Positions 18,444 through 28,891 of a DNA stretch of 64,000 nt are shown here, in pieces. Source of the stretch: Sediminibacillus halophilus. GTDB taxonomy: Bacteria; Bacillota; Bacilli; Bacillales; Amphibacillaceae. Each line of letters starts with the position of its first letter. The stretch's first letter is position 1. The notes beneath the pieces were generated by a model that saw only the letters and a program-made list of their open reading frames with translations, made no database searches and had not been told where the DNA came from. Where the stretch lies: assembly GCF_900103695.1 (NCBI RefSeq), contig NZ_FNHF01000002.1, forward strand, positions 434,001-498,000. The letters are read 5' to 3'. Both the position numbers and the translations under genes were made by a program.

Positions 18444-19439
18444 TTACATCTTAAACGCTGGGGCCTGGGACGGTGCGTCCAGCAATTCTTTCAATTCCCC
18501 ATCCAGTTTTAACAGGGTCACCGAGCATCCCGCCATCTCCAAAGATGTCATATATTCACCTACAAAGGTTTTGTAGACACGTATATTTTTTTCCGCCAGC
18601 AATTCTTGTACTTTTCCATTGAGAATGTACAATTCCATTTCTGGGGTTGCTCCAAGTCCATTGATCATGACAGCTACTTCTTCTCCAGCGGCAAAATCGA
18701 TATCAGCCAAAACCTGGTTGGTCAATTCCTCGGCAATTTCATCGGCAGATGCAATTGCTTTTCTCTCTATTCCAGGTTCCCCATGTATTCCGATTCCAAT
18801 CTCCATTTCATCATCCGCCAATTGAAAACCTGGTTTGCCTGCAGCAGGAACCGTGCCGGAACTGAGCGCCATTCCCATCGAGCGCACATTGGCTACCGTT
18901 TTCTCCGCCACCGATTTCACTTCTTCCAGCGAACCACCTGCTTCTGCTTTGGCACCGGCTATTTTATGGACAAAGACCGTACCAGCAATGCCTCGTCTTC
19001 CGGAAGTAAACGAGCTGTCCTCAACTGCTACATCATCATTTACCACTACATGGTCGACCTTTATCCCTTCTGCTTCGGCGAGCTCCGCGGCCATTTCGAA
19101 ATTCAGGACATCTCCCGTATAGTTTTTGACAACCAAGAAAACACCAGCACCATTGTCGACTGCTTTTATTGCTTCAAAAACCTGGTCGGGAGTGGGAGAG
19201 GTAAAAACTTCTCCAGATACAGCTGCATCCAACATACCTTCGCCAATATATCCGGCATGGGCTGGTTCATGACCACTGCCGCCTCCGCTTACCAATCCTA
19301 CTTTTTCAGTTCCAGCTGGCTGCTTCCGTGCAAGTACCATCGTATCCGGAAGATGCTTGAGACTGTCAGGATAAGCAGCCGCGATCCCCTTCACCATATC
19401 AAGTACTACCTGGTTAGGATCATTGATAATCTTCTTCAT
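18444..19439 (-). CDS. dhaK: DhaK, dihydroxyacetone-binding subunit
   Basis: 331 aa subunit that binds dihydroxyacetone covalently. Substrate region SGGGSGHEPAHAGYIGEGM; the hemiaminal-forming His lies in IGIGIHGEPGIER. AAAGGAG precedes the ATG. With dhaL and dhaM it makes a complete PEP-dependent kinase giving dihydroxyacetone phosphate. A hairpin separates it from glpK upstream, so it probably has its own promoter in 19440-19570. No glycerol dehydrogenase gene (gldA) is present nearby. Confidence 0.94.
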   Translation of the reverse strand: MKKIINDPNQVVLDMVKGIAAAYPDSLKHLPDTMVLARKQPAGTEKVGLVSGGGSGHEPAHAGYIGEGMLDAAVSGEVFTSPTPDQVFEAIKAVDNGAGVFLVVKNYTGDVLNFEMAAELAEAEGIKVDHVVVNDDVAVEDSSFTSGRRGIAGTVFVHKIAGAKAEAGGSLEEVKSVAEKTVANVRSMGMALSSGTVPAAGKPGFQLADDEMEIGIGIHGEPGIERKAIASADEIAEELTNQVLADIDFAAGEEVAVMINGLGATPEMELYILNGKVQELLAEKNIRVYKTFVGEYMTSLEMAGCSVTLLKLDGELKELLDAPSQAPAFKM

Positions 19440-19569
19440 TGTGCGTCACTCCTTTATTATTTTCACTTCACTATCGCCCTATTTTTAATTCTTCGTTATA
19501 TCCGTACAGAAATCCTTTACTAAGAGAGGGTTTTTTCCGACAGAAACCGATAAATTCCGACATTTTTTT

Positions 19570-19622
19570 AAAAAGATGGGACCAATTAATCGAAATTGTA
19601 CATATCGATAAACCGGTCCCAT
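19570..19622 (-). terminator. Terminator between glpK and dhaK
   Basis: On the minus strand ATGGGACC pairs with GGTCCCAT, an inner ATCGA/TCGAT pairing extends it, and CTTTTT follows. It ends the glp transcript. Whether it is conditional (a GlpP-type attenuator for dhaKLM) cannot be decided from sequence. Confidence 0.7.
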
Positions 19623-19683
19623 AACCATGGTGCTATCCGAGGCTTTCGGCATCTCGAAAACCCGGCCCCAGCCTTACCATTTC

Positions 19684-22021
<2,338 letters not shown>

Positions 22022-22075
22022 CTCCAGCACCCCTTTATCCTCTATTAACCTAGTAAACGATGTTTAATTGAGCAC

Positions 22076-22135
22076 AAAAAGACCCACACTCCAATTGACG
22101 CACTTCTCCTGAGAAGTACCATTGTCGTGTGGGTC
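22076..22135 (-). promoter_or_regulatory. Leader terminator/antiterminator target upstream of glpF-glpK
   Basis: Transcribed leftward, GACCCACAC pairs with GTGTGGGTC, with an inner ACTTCTC/GAGAAGT stem, followed by TTTTTG; it lies between the promoter (22172-22200) and glpF. This is the architecture of GlpP-controlled leaders in B. subtilis, and glpP itself is 1.1 kb upstream. GlpP-glycerol-3-phosphate antitermination is therefore the likely mechanism (inference). Confidence 0.75.
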
Positions 22136-22171
22136 TCCGAATCTCCATCACATCGTTAACTTGTTGTCTTA

Positions 22172-22200
22172 ACCTTACACCAATCTGTAAACGCTGTCAA
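22172..22200 (-). promoter_or_regulatory. Promoter of glpF-glpK
   Basis: On the minus strand TTGACA, 17 bp, then TAAGGT: a near-consensus SigA promoter about 40 bp upstream of the leader hairpin. Confidence 0.75.
22186..22199. promoter_or_regulatory. cre box overlapping the glpF promoter
   Basis: TGTAAACGCTGTCA matches TGWNANCGNTNWCA at all defined positions and overlaps the -35 and spacer of the promoter, so bound CcpA would directly block RNA polymerase. Confidence 0.8.
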
Positions 22201-22281
22201 TCCATTTATGAAATTTTGTTGAAGGCGCTTGCGGACATCCTATCTTCTGATTGTTGCCTGTTCTTGTCATAGTGCTGTATT

Positions 22282-23124
22282 TCATGAATCATCGCCGACC
22301 ATTTTTTCTTCCACTTCTTCCGTTGAGGAGTGTCCGCGTTTTAGCTCTTTACTGGCTGCAGCGATTAACAAGAGAATCATCACAGCACTAAGAAGCCAGA
22401 AGAAAACCGAATAATCACCGGTAAACAAAGCGCGATAGAACAAAGCGCCATAAATTCCACCTAACACCGGTCCTGCTAAAGGTACCCAGGAATAACCCCA
22501 GTCGGATGATCCTTTTCCTGGAATTGGCAGCAAGGCATGGGCAATCCGAGGTCCAAGATCACGCGCAGGATTGATGGCATAACCCGTAGCACCGCCCAGT
22601 GACATTCCAATCGCCACAATTAATAATCCAACGATCATCGGATTCAATCCTTCGGTGAATTCGTTTGCGCCAATAAATAAGAGTCCCATTACCAAGACGA
22701 ATGTACCGATAATTTCACTGATCAGGTTGGAAAAAGGGCTGCGAATCGCTGGATCCGTCGAAAACACACCGAGTTTGGCTCCCGGGTCATCTGTCGCTCT
22801 CCAGTGTGGCAAATAGTTACAAAATACGATACCTGCGCCGATAATGGCTCCAAGCACTTGAGCCGAAATATACATTGGCACTTTCGCCCATGGAAACTCG
22901 CCAATTGCCGCGAAGCCAAGTGTAACAGCAGGGTTGATATGGGCACCTGATACATTGCCGACGGCATAAACGCCCATCGCAACTCCGAGTCCCCATCCAA
23001 TCGTAATGACGACCCAGCCTGCCCCTTCTGATTTCGTTCCCTTTAGGACAACCCCTCCGACGACACCATTCCCAAGTATAATCAAAATCATGGTTCCGAT
23101 TAACTCAGCTAAAAATTCCGACAT
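22282..23124 (-). CDS. glpF: Glycerol uptake facilitator (copy next to glpP)
   Basis: About 280 aa aquaglyceroporin, very similar along its whole length to the downstream copy (identical MSEFLAELIGTMILI start, both NPA motifs, same GANEFTEGLNP loop); the differences are mostly conservative. This looks like a tandem duplication. The start is set at 23124, preceded by AAGGAGTG; an in-frame ATG 39 bp upstream lacks a ribosome site. It is 97 bp after glpP without a visible terminator, so it may be co-transcribed with glpP. Confidence 0.93.
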   Translation of the reverse strand: MSEFLAELIGTMILIILGNGVVGGVVLKGTKSEGAGWVVITIGWGLGVAMGVYAVGNVSGAHINPAVTLGFAAIGEFPWAKVPMYISAQVLGAIIGAGIVFCNYLPHWRATDDPGAKLGVFSTDPAIRSPFSNLISEIIGTFVLVMGLLFIGANEFTEGLNPMIVGLLIVAIGMSLGGATGYAINPARDLGPRIAHALLPIPGKGSSDWGYSWVPLAGPVLGGIYGALFYRALFTGDYSVFFWLLSAVMILLLIAAASKELKRGHSSTEEVEEKMVGDDS

Positions 23125-23221
23125 AAAAAGGCACTCCTTCCGATTTTCTAATCTAATTAACATAAATCGGAAACTTCAAACCTTTTGCGTCCCAGTCAGC
23201 TGTCAGGATGTATTGCCCATT

Positions 23222-23770
23222 TTATTGAAGATTCCACAATTCGGAACGTGAAGTGGTGACCGCTTTTGCTCCTCCTTGGTATGCATTTTCCACATCTTCC
23301 TGGCTGCGGATCAACCCGCCGGCAATGACTGGAATGTCTGTCCGTTCAAAAATTTCTCCGATCAATTTAGGAATGAGGCCAGGCAGTACCTCGATATAGT
23401 CTGGTTTCACTTTATTGATGATTTTTATGTTGCTCTCCAAAGCATGCGAATCAAGAGCAAATAACCGCTGCACTGCCAGAACACCCTGCTTTTTGGCATA
23501 AGAAATAACATTTCCTCTTGTCGTAATAATGCCGTCCGGCTTTAAATTCCGGATTAAAAACTCAATGCCGGCTTCATCGGTTTTCAACCCTTGAATTAAA
23601 TCAGCATGGACAAATACTTTTTTCCCTTCTCTTTTTGCGTACTTTATCAACGAAACAAGCTGGGAAAGCCTTGTCTCCAAAAAAATGACATACTGATATT
23701 CACTGGAGAGTAGTTTTTCAAAATCTTTCATATCACGAATCGCCGGTAAAATCCCTTGAAGTATTGTCAT
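23222..23770 (-). CDS. glpP: Glycerol uptake operon antiterminator
   Basis: RNA-binding antiterminator activated by glycerol 3-phosphate. About 182 aa, TIM-barrel-like protein with ILPAIRDMKDFE, VFVHADLIQGLK, ITTRGNVISYAKK, QRLFALDSHAL, KPDYIEVLPG and AGGLIRSQEDVENA, all conserved in GlpP. ATG at 23770 is preferred to an in-frame TTG four codons upstream. Position ahead of the glpF, glpF and glpK genes supports the role. A weak cre-like match occurs near 23853-23866. Confidence 0.93.
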   Translation of the reverse strand: MTILQGILPAIRDMKDFEKLLSSEYQYVIFLETRLSQLVSLIKYAKREGKKVFVHADLIQGLKTDEAGIEFLIRNLKPDGIITTRGNVISYAKKQGVLAVQRLFALDSHALESNIKIINKVKPDYIEVLPGLIPKLIGEIFERTDIPVIAGGLIRSQEDVENAYQGGAKAVTTSRSELWNLQ

Positions 23771-24345
23771 ATTATCACCCAATTCCCGTTAATTTACTAA
23801 TAGTTATTCATTTTACCATAACGCCTGTACAAGCGGTAATAGGTTGACAGCAGGCGAAAACGCTTTTTCTATGATTGTTGTTTGATACCTTACCACTTGA
23901 AATAAATTCCGACATAACGAGAACTTGCTTACTCCTGCGCTTTACCGAATGAACGCTAACCAAGCAATGACAAATACTCGCTTTCCGTAGTGAATGCTTC
24001 ATCCAGAGACTAATTGACTCGCTCCGGGGGATGGAGAAAACCCACTACGAAGCTTAAATTGGACGCAACCTCAGTCCCTGTTCCTACAAAACAGCTTTTT
24101 TCTGTGGAAGGAGGATTCGCAGTTAGATGGGGAGTTTAGCACCAAAAAAGGAAACCGTTTATAGCGCAGGGAATTTCCGTAGCGCTGGTTTTGCAGTACT
24201 AATCTCGGAAAGGAAGAGGTAACGCATCGATATAAGTTCTAAAATACCCTAAATACACCAGCTCATGAAAATAACAGACAAAACGTTTTCCATTCGATGC
24301 TGAAGGGAACTTGGTAAGAACTTCGATTAAGGGAGAGTGACGACC
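23771..24345. other. 575-bp interval without a supported gene
   Basis: Contains the glpP promoter region and then anonymous sequence whose short open frames have no ribosome site or recognisable product. The stretch around 23900-24130 looks like decayed intergenic repeat sequence common in Bacillaceae, but I could not align it to another copy here. Confidence 0.3.
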
Positions 24346-24462
24346 ATGAAACGGCTGTTGATTGCATTGCTCCCAATTATTTATGCTGTATTGATTTGGG
24401 TTCAATCGAGCTACTCGCAAGGTACAATTCTACGCTTTTTCAAGGAGGTTATTCCGTGGTGA
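24346..24462 (+). CDS. VanZ-like first membrane segment, separate 38-codon frame
   Basis: ATG at 24346 encodes 38 aa, starting MKRLLIALLPIIYAVLIWVQ and ending FFKEVIPW. This is the usual first transmembrane helix and SS(Y/F) turn of VanZ-like proteins. It ends at a TGA overlapping the start of the next frame, so it is either a frameshifted 5-prime part of the VanZ gene or a coupled small protein. Confidence 0.5.
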   Translation: MKRLLIALLPIIYAVLIWVQSSYSQGTILRFFKEVIPW

Positions 24463-24749
24463 TCAACATTCTATGGGAGGCTTTCCACTTTATTGAATTC
24501 GCCATTCTTTACCTTCTCCTGGCAGCAGCGTTAATTGTCAACAAACGTTACAGCTCGCTGACAGACCTTGCGGCAATGTCCGCAACCATCATATATGCGT
24601 TCATCGATGAAATTCATCAATTTTACGTACCAGGACGTTCCTTTTCTCAATTGGATTTAGTAAAAGATATGGTTGGTGTGATTACTGCTTGGATTCTGAT
24701 GGAAAGTTACCAATCTCGCAACCAAGAAGATGATCATGAAACACCCTAA
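24456..24749 (+). CDS. VanZ-family membrane protein, main part
   Basis: 97 aa frame with the core VanZ signatures FHFIEFAILYLLL, DEIHQFYVPGRSFSQLDLVKDMVG. VanZ relatives are small membrane proteins of mostly unknown role, some linked to glycopeptide tolerance. The GTG at 24456 has AAGGAGG with ideal spacing, but that site is also the coding sequence of FKEV in the overlapping upstream frame. An intact family member would combine both frames into about 135 aa. Confidence 0.65.
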   Translation: MVINILWEAFHFIEFAILYLLLAAALIVNKRYSSLTDLAAMSATIIYAFIDEIHQFYVPGRSFSQLDLVKDMVGVITAWILMESYQSRNQEDDHETP

Positions 24750-24815
24750 ACATCCATTGTTAGACTATGAAAAGGAAGTACTTACTGATGCTCCCTTCCT
24801 GCGTGAGAAACTAAA

Positions 24816-24852
24816 AAAGCTGCCCTTTAGCATTAACCTGCAGGACAGCTTT
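24816..24852. terminator. Bidirectional terminator
   Basis: AAAGCTGCCC pairs with GGACAGCTTT (one wobble) between the VanZ-like gene and the convergent 24859 gene, with A and T runs on the flanks. Confidence 0.65.
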
Positions 24853-24858
24853 CATAAA

Positions 24859-25248
24859 TTATTTTTTGCGGCGCATAAATTTTATAACGGCCAGGATGAT
24901 CAAAGCAATCACTACATAGATGAAGAAAAACACAAGGAAACCCCACAGCCCGACGACAGCATCGGCAAATTCCATATCCCCGCCAGTAAGAGCCTGCTGT
25001 AGTTCGATTGCAAAAACGAGCACAACCATCATGGTGAATGTATAAATAAAGGAAAGAATGGTAATGCTCCACTTCATGCTGGCGATTAATTTAAAGAAAA
25101 AGTAGACGATGAAAAAGGCAAAGATACCAATAATGCCAATCACCCAAAAGTGCAGCTGTTTATCCGTCATGGTCAACCCAAAACGTTCGATCAACGCATC
25201 GTGGATCCGGTTGACAATATCAGCCAGTAGTAAAATAACTTCCTTCAT
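24859..25248 (-). CDS. Three-helix membrane protein with VanZ-like motifs
   Basis: 129 aa. Hydrophobic helices at about residues 33-55, 60-83 and 99-123. DKQLHFWVIGIIG and the following ELQQALTGGDMEFADAVVGLWGF recall the H...E-x-x-Q...D...G pattern of VanZ proteins, although it is not a clear family member. The start ATG follows AGGAGG. It is 25 bp after the PLP-enzyme gene on the same strand and probably co-transcribed. I do not recognise a function. Confidence 0.7.
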   Translation of the reverse strand: MKEVILLLADIVNRIHDALIERFGLTMTDKQLHFWVIGIIGIFAFFIVYFFFKLIASMKWSITILSFIYTFTMMVVLVFAIELQQALTGGDMEFADAVVGLWGFLVFFFIYVVIALIILAVIKFMRRKK

Positions 25249-25273
25249 GCTATTTCCTCCTATTTTCTACCGT

Positions 25274-26419
25274 TCAATTACGTTTTGCCTGATTCAACGC
25301 CTGGTTAAATCCTTCAATGATATCATCAGCTGCTTCAATACCTACGGATATCCGGATCAACCCTTCGGTAATCCCTAATTGATCCCGCGTCTCGGGTGGA
25401 AGAGCGCGATGGGAAGTCGCCAGTGGATAGGATACAGATGTTTCCACACCGGCCAACGTTGGAACGATTTTAATCCAGCCGAGCGATTGAAAAAATCTCT
25501 CCACGTCACAAGTAGCCGTAATATCTATCGTAACAATGGCTCCATTGCCAAGCGGTGATACGTCTTCCGGGTAATAAACTTTCTCTACTGCCTCATGCTT
25601 GTGCAATGCATCGGCAAGTTTTTGTGCATTGGCGACGTGCCGCTCCATTCTTACGCTTAGCGTCTTCAAGCCACGACAGGTGAGCCAGGCTTCGAAAGGA
25701 CTTAAACTGCTTCCAAGGTTCACGATTTTTTGATTAGCTTTTTCAATCAGGCCTTCATGGCCAACCAGTACTCCGGCTGTAATATCACTATGACCGCCGA
25801 TGTACTTGGTGGCGCTGTGGACCACCAAATCGGCGCCCTGCTCATAGGGACGGCAAAGGTAAGGAGTGGCAAACGTGTTATCAACCATCAAGACGAGCTG
25901 AGCCTCCCTGGCCAGTGCTCCAAGTGCTTCTATATCTTCCCTGCGCAGCAACGGATTGGAAATAGACTCCGAGTAAACCATCTTTGTATTGGCTTTGATA
26001 TGGTCGGCAATTTTTTCTCCTTCGGCAAAGTCGACAAAAGATACTTCGATTCCTAAGTCCGGCAGTTCATTGGCAAGCAGTTGATATGTACCTCCGTAAA
26101 TATCTGTGGCAGCAATGACATGGTCTCCCTGCTTAGCAACGGCAAGAACTCCAGCCAATATTGCCGCGGTTCCCGAGGCAGCAGCTACCCCGCTCGGAGC
26201 TCCTTCCAGTTGTGCCACCGCAGCCCCTAACTCATCGGTATTTGGATTGCCGACTCTCGTATATAAGTAATCGTTCTTCCCTTGGTAAAAGTTTTCCAAA
26301 TCTTCAAGGTCTTTGAATTTAAAGGCTGACGTCTGGTAAATCGGCGTCGATTTACTATTAATCTTTTTTTCCTCCATGCCAGAAAGATGAACAGATTTCG
26401 TATCAAAATGTTTCCCCAT
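25274..26419 (-). CDS. Cys/Met-metabolism PLP-dependent lyase or synthase
   Basis: 381 aa transsulfuration-family enzyme. The PLP lysine is in VVHSATKYIGGHSDITAGV, the phosphate-binding turn in AAASGTAAILAGVLA and the substrate/PLP tyrosine-arginine pair in YLYTRVGNPNTDELG. The family includes cystathionine gamma-lyase, cystathionine beta-lyase, methionine gamma-lyase and O-acetylhomoserine sulfhydrylase; residues alone do not settle which. ATG follows AAGGGAG. A terminator separates it from the monooxygenase upstream, so it has its own promoter, but the location beside a SAM-riboswitch operon supports a sulfur role. Confidence 0.87.
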   Translation of the reverse strand: MGKHFDTKSVHLSGMEEKKINSKSTPIYQTSAFKFKDLEDLENFYQGKNDYLYTRVGNPNTDELGAAVAQLEGAPSGVAAASGTAAILAGVLAVAKQGDHVIAATDIYGGTYQLLANELPDLGIEVSFVDFAEGEKIADHIKANTKMVYSESISNPLLRREDIEALGALAREAQLVLMVDNTFATPYLCRPYEQGADLVVHSATKYIGGHSDITAGVLVGHEGLIEKANQKIVNLGSSLSPFEAWLTCRGLKTLSVRMERHVANAQKLADALHKHEAVEKVYYPEDVSPLGNGAIVTIDITATCDVERFFQSLGWIKIVPTLAGVETSVSYPLATSHRALPPETRDQLGITEGLIRISVGIEAADDIIEGFNQALNQAKRN

Positions 26420-26504
26420 ATAATCGCTCCCTTTTTACCAGCTTTCACATAATTATTCCTACTTTAACGCAAGATTGTTGAAAAGCGCAAGCATACTAAA
26501 TAGA

Positions 26505-26530
26505 AAAGGAGAGGCTCGGTTCACCTCTCC
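26505..26530 (-). terminator. Terminator of the FMN reductase-monooxygenase operon
   Basis: On the minus strand GGAGAGG pairs with CCTCTCC across a 9-nt loop, followed by TTTTCTA, just after the monooxygenase stop. Confidence 0.85.
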
Positions 26531-26538
26531 CTATCTGG

Positions 26539-27918
26539 TTACACTGGTTGAATTCCTCTGTTGTATTTTTTTCCTGGATGGTTTTCTGAAAGACGTGGAC
26601 CTGCTCCAAAAAGGTTATCCCTCAAAGTTTCACCTTTATAACTAGATCGGATAAGGCCGCGCTCCTGCAAAATCGGGACAACCAAGTCGACGAAGTCCTG
26701 GAAGGTTCCAGGCGTTATCGCATAGGCAATATTAAAGCCATCGACACCAGCCTCTTTGACCCATTTTTCCATCGTATCGGCTATCTGTTCCGGCGAGCCG
26801 ACTGCATAGGCACCTAGACCGCCGATTCCAATAAACTCCTTGATTTCTTTTACTGTCCATTGTTTGTTCGGATCAATCCTTGTAAAATTCTCCACTGCTG
26901 ATTGGATGGCATTATTTTCAACGTATCGTAAACTTTCATCAGGACCATATTGCGAAAGGTCAATACCAGTCCATCCACCGAACAAGGCAAGTGCCCCTTC
27001 ATGGCTGATATGGTTTTTATAATCGTTGAACTTCTCTCTTGCCTCCTGTTCGGTACGCCCGACGATCGGAGTGAACATGGTCAGTATTTTAACATCTTCC
27101 GGATTGCGTCCAGCCAGTACCGTCTCTTCCCGCAATTTTTTGACCGACTGCCTGGCAGCTTCAATAGTTGGAGCACCGATGAAGACACATTCCGCATTGC
27201 TGGCGGCAAATGCCCTGCCTTTTTTCGAAGCACCAGCCTGATAAATCACCGGTGTGCGTTGTGGCGATGGCTCGCTTAAGTGTGCACCTGGAACTTTGAA
27301 ATACTTGCCTTCATGCTGGATGTCATGGACTTTTTCCGGATCCGTATAAATCCCGTTCTCTTTATCGAGACGGACTGCATCATCCTCCCAGCTGCCTTCC
27401 CACAGCTTGTAGCAAACATCGACATACTCTGCTGCAATATCATACCGCTCATCATGACTGACCTGATCTTCCAAACCCATATTGACTGCGGCGCTCTTCA
27501 AATAAGAAGTAACAATATTCCAGCCCACTCTTCCCTTTGTCAAATGATCAAGCGTCGACATTCTGCGAGCAAAGGTATAAGGATGTTCGTGGCTGACAGA
27601 AGCGGTCACGCCAAAACCAAGGTGTTTCGTGACTGCCGACATAAGCGGGACGACCAGCAACGGATCGTTCACAGGTGATTGGGCGCCCTGTCTTACCGCC
27701 GCATCCCGGGAATCCTCGTAAACATCATAGGTGCCTAACACATCAGCTAAAAACACGGCATCAAAGTTTCCTCTTTCCAAAAGCTTCGCCAGCTCTATCC
27801 AGTATTCACTGTCCTTGTATTTGTGTGATTGGTCGTCCGGATGTGTCCATAACCCCGGTGACTGGTGTCCTGCACAATTCATATCAAAGGCATTTAAATA
27901 AATACGCTTATCCGTCAT
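26539..27918 (-). CDS. FMN-dependent monooxygenase of the NtaA/SnaA/DszA/SoxA family
   Basis: 459 aa bacterial-luciferase-like flavin monooxygenase that uses FMNH2 from a separate reductase. Family stretches: WTHPDDQSHKYKDSEYWIEL, ADVLGTYDVYE, GFGVTASVSHEHPYTFARR, WNIVTSYLKSAAVNMG, PVIYQAGASKKGRAFAA and HPGKKYNRGIQP at the end. The start is at 27918 behind AAGGAGGAG; a longer reading begins inside the upstream gene. The paired flavin reductase lies immediately upstream, and both are under a SAM-I riboswitch. The substrate is probably an organosulfur compound (inference); relatives act on nitrilotriacetate, dibenzothiophene or S-substituted cysteines. Confidence 0.9.
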   Translation of the reverse strand: MTDKRIYLNAFDMNCAGHQSPGLWTHPDDQSHKYKDSEYWIELAKLLERGNFDAVFLADVLGTYDVYEDSRDAAVRQGAQSPVNDPLLVVPLMSAVTKHLGFGVTASVSHEHPYTFARRMSTLDHLTKGRVGWNIVTSYLKSAAVNMGLEDQVSHDERYDIAAEYVDVCYKLWEGSWEDDAVRLDKENGIYTDPEKVHDIQHEGKYFKVPGAHLSEPSPQRTPVIYQAGASKKGRAFAASNAECVFIGAPTIEAARQSVKKLREETVLAGRNPEDVKILTMFTPIVGRTEQEAREKFNDYKNHISHEGALALFGGWTGIDLSQYGPDESLRYVENNAIQSAVENFTRIDPNKQWTVKEIKEFIGIGGLGAYAVGSPEQIADTMEKWVKEAGVDGFNIAYAITPGTFQDFVDLVVPILQERGLIRSSYKGETLRDNLFGAGPRLSENHPGKKYNRGIQPV

Positions 27919-27953
27919 TTGATTACTCCTCCTTGTATGGGATATTTTTTGAT

Positions 27954-28496
27954 TCAAATTGGCTGCTTTTGCTTATTGACCATCTGGACGAAATAATTCA
28001 GTTGCTTCTCTAATCGCTGGTTTAAGTCGCTATCATGAATCGGCTGTTGGATGTCCTGTTTATCGATGCATTTGTTCAAAAGATAAACGCCCTTCAAATT
28101 CTGTGCCTTCAATGTTGCCAACAGTGGCTTCAGACTATATTCCACTGCGAGCAAATGGGAGGGACTGCCGCCGGTCATCAGTGGCAAAACCGGAGTATCT
28201 TCCAACACATCCTGCGGCAATATGTCTAATAATGCTTTGAGAACCCCTGAGTAAGCAGCTTTATACACGGGTGATCCGACAATCGCCCCCTTTGCCTCCC
28301 GGATGAGCGCTGCTGCTTCTGTAACAGCCTGGCTGTCATACCTTCCTTCAAACAAATCCGCCTGTGGGATATCCTTTACAGATAAATGGGCAGTGGAAAA
28401 CCCCTTTCGCCTTAAAGACTCTCCTAAATAATTCAGTACCGCATCAGTTCCTGATTGGGTCGAAGGGCTTCCAGATAAAATAATGATTTCGCTCAA
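27954..28496 (-). CDS. NAD(P)H-dependent FMN reductase (SsuE-like)
   Basis: 180 aa flavodoxin-like reductase that should supply FMNH2 to the downstream monooxygenase. Flavin-phosphate loop ILSGSPSTQSGTDAVLNYL and the family turn GSPVYKAAYSGVLKALLD are clear. The start is TTG behind GGGAGAG. It is the first gene after the SAM riboswitch. Confidence 0.9.
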   Translation of the reverse strand: MSEIIILSGSPSTQSGTDAVLNYLGESLRRKGFSTAHLSVKDIPQADLFEGRYDSQAVTEAAALIREAKGAIVGSPVYKAAYSGVLKALLDILPQDVLEDTPVLPLMTGGSPSHLLAVEYSLKPLLATLKAQNLKGVYLLNKCIDKQDIQQPIHDSDLNQRLEKQLNYFVQMVNKQKQPI

Positions 28497-28567
28497 AACA
28501 ATCTCTCCCTTTCTGCCATATGGTATTTTCGGTTCAACTCGGGGAAAGAGGGAATTTTTCCATAAAG

Positions 28568-28731
28568 AAAACCCCCTTTTCCGCAGAATGAGAAAAGAGG
28601 GTTTTTATCGTCCGATATCCGCTCTTATCTCCCAAGAATACATCTTGGCTGGAATTAGCACCTTTCTGACAAATAGTCAGAGGTTGCTGAAGCTTCAATG
28701 GGCCAGTTCCCTCGGCTTCTCTGGATAAGAA
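28568..28731 (-). promoter_or_regulatory. SAM-I (S-box) riboswitch with terminator
   Basis: Read leftward, the aptamer spans 28731-28623: P1 CTTATC/GATAAG, the diagnostic AGAGAAGCCGAGGGAACTGG, then TCAGCAACC and GGTGCTAATTCCAGC. It is followed at 28607-28568 by an intrinsic terminator (AACCCTCTTTTC pairing with GAAAAGGGGGTT, then Ts). SAM binding should stop transcription into the FMN reductase-monooxygenase operon; the operon is thus on when methionine/SAM is low. Confidence 0.96.
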
Positions 28732-28891
28732 TTTTTAATTTGACACCAATCATAATACCAATGACTTTCCATGTCAACTACTTTTTGTAATAATCAGAAT
28801 AGTGCTGGCTTCTGAAAGCGGCTTACACGGCAGGTTTATCTGCCCGGTTTTTGAGAAACATATAGATATACTTAATCCAGGAGGAATCGCG

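Noticed and set aside
18606-19523. 305-codon plus-strand frame opposite dhaK
   Set aside because: Antisense shadow of a well-supported gene; amino-acid composition unlike a protein.
24730-25002. 90-codon frame overlapping the VanZ-like gene end and the convergent membrane gene
   Set aside because: It reads through a bidirectional terminator and is antisense to the membrane protein gene.
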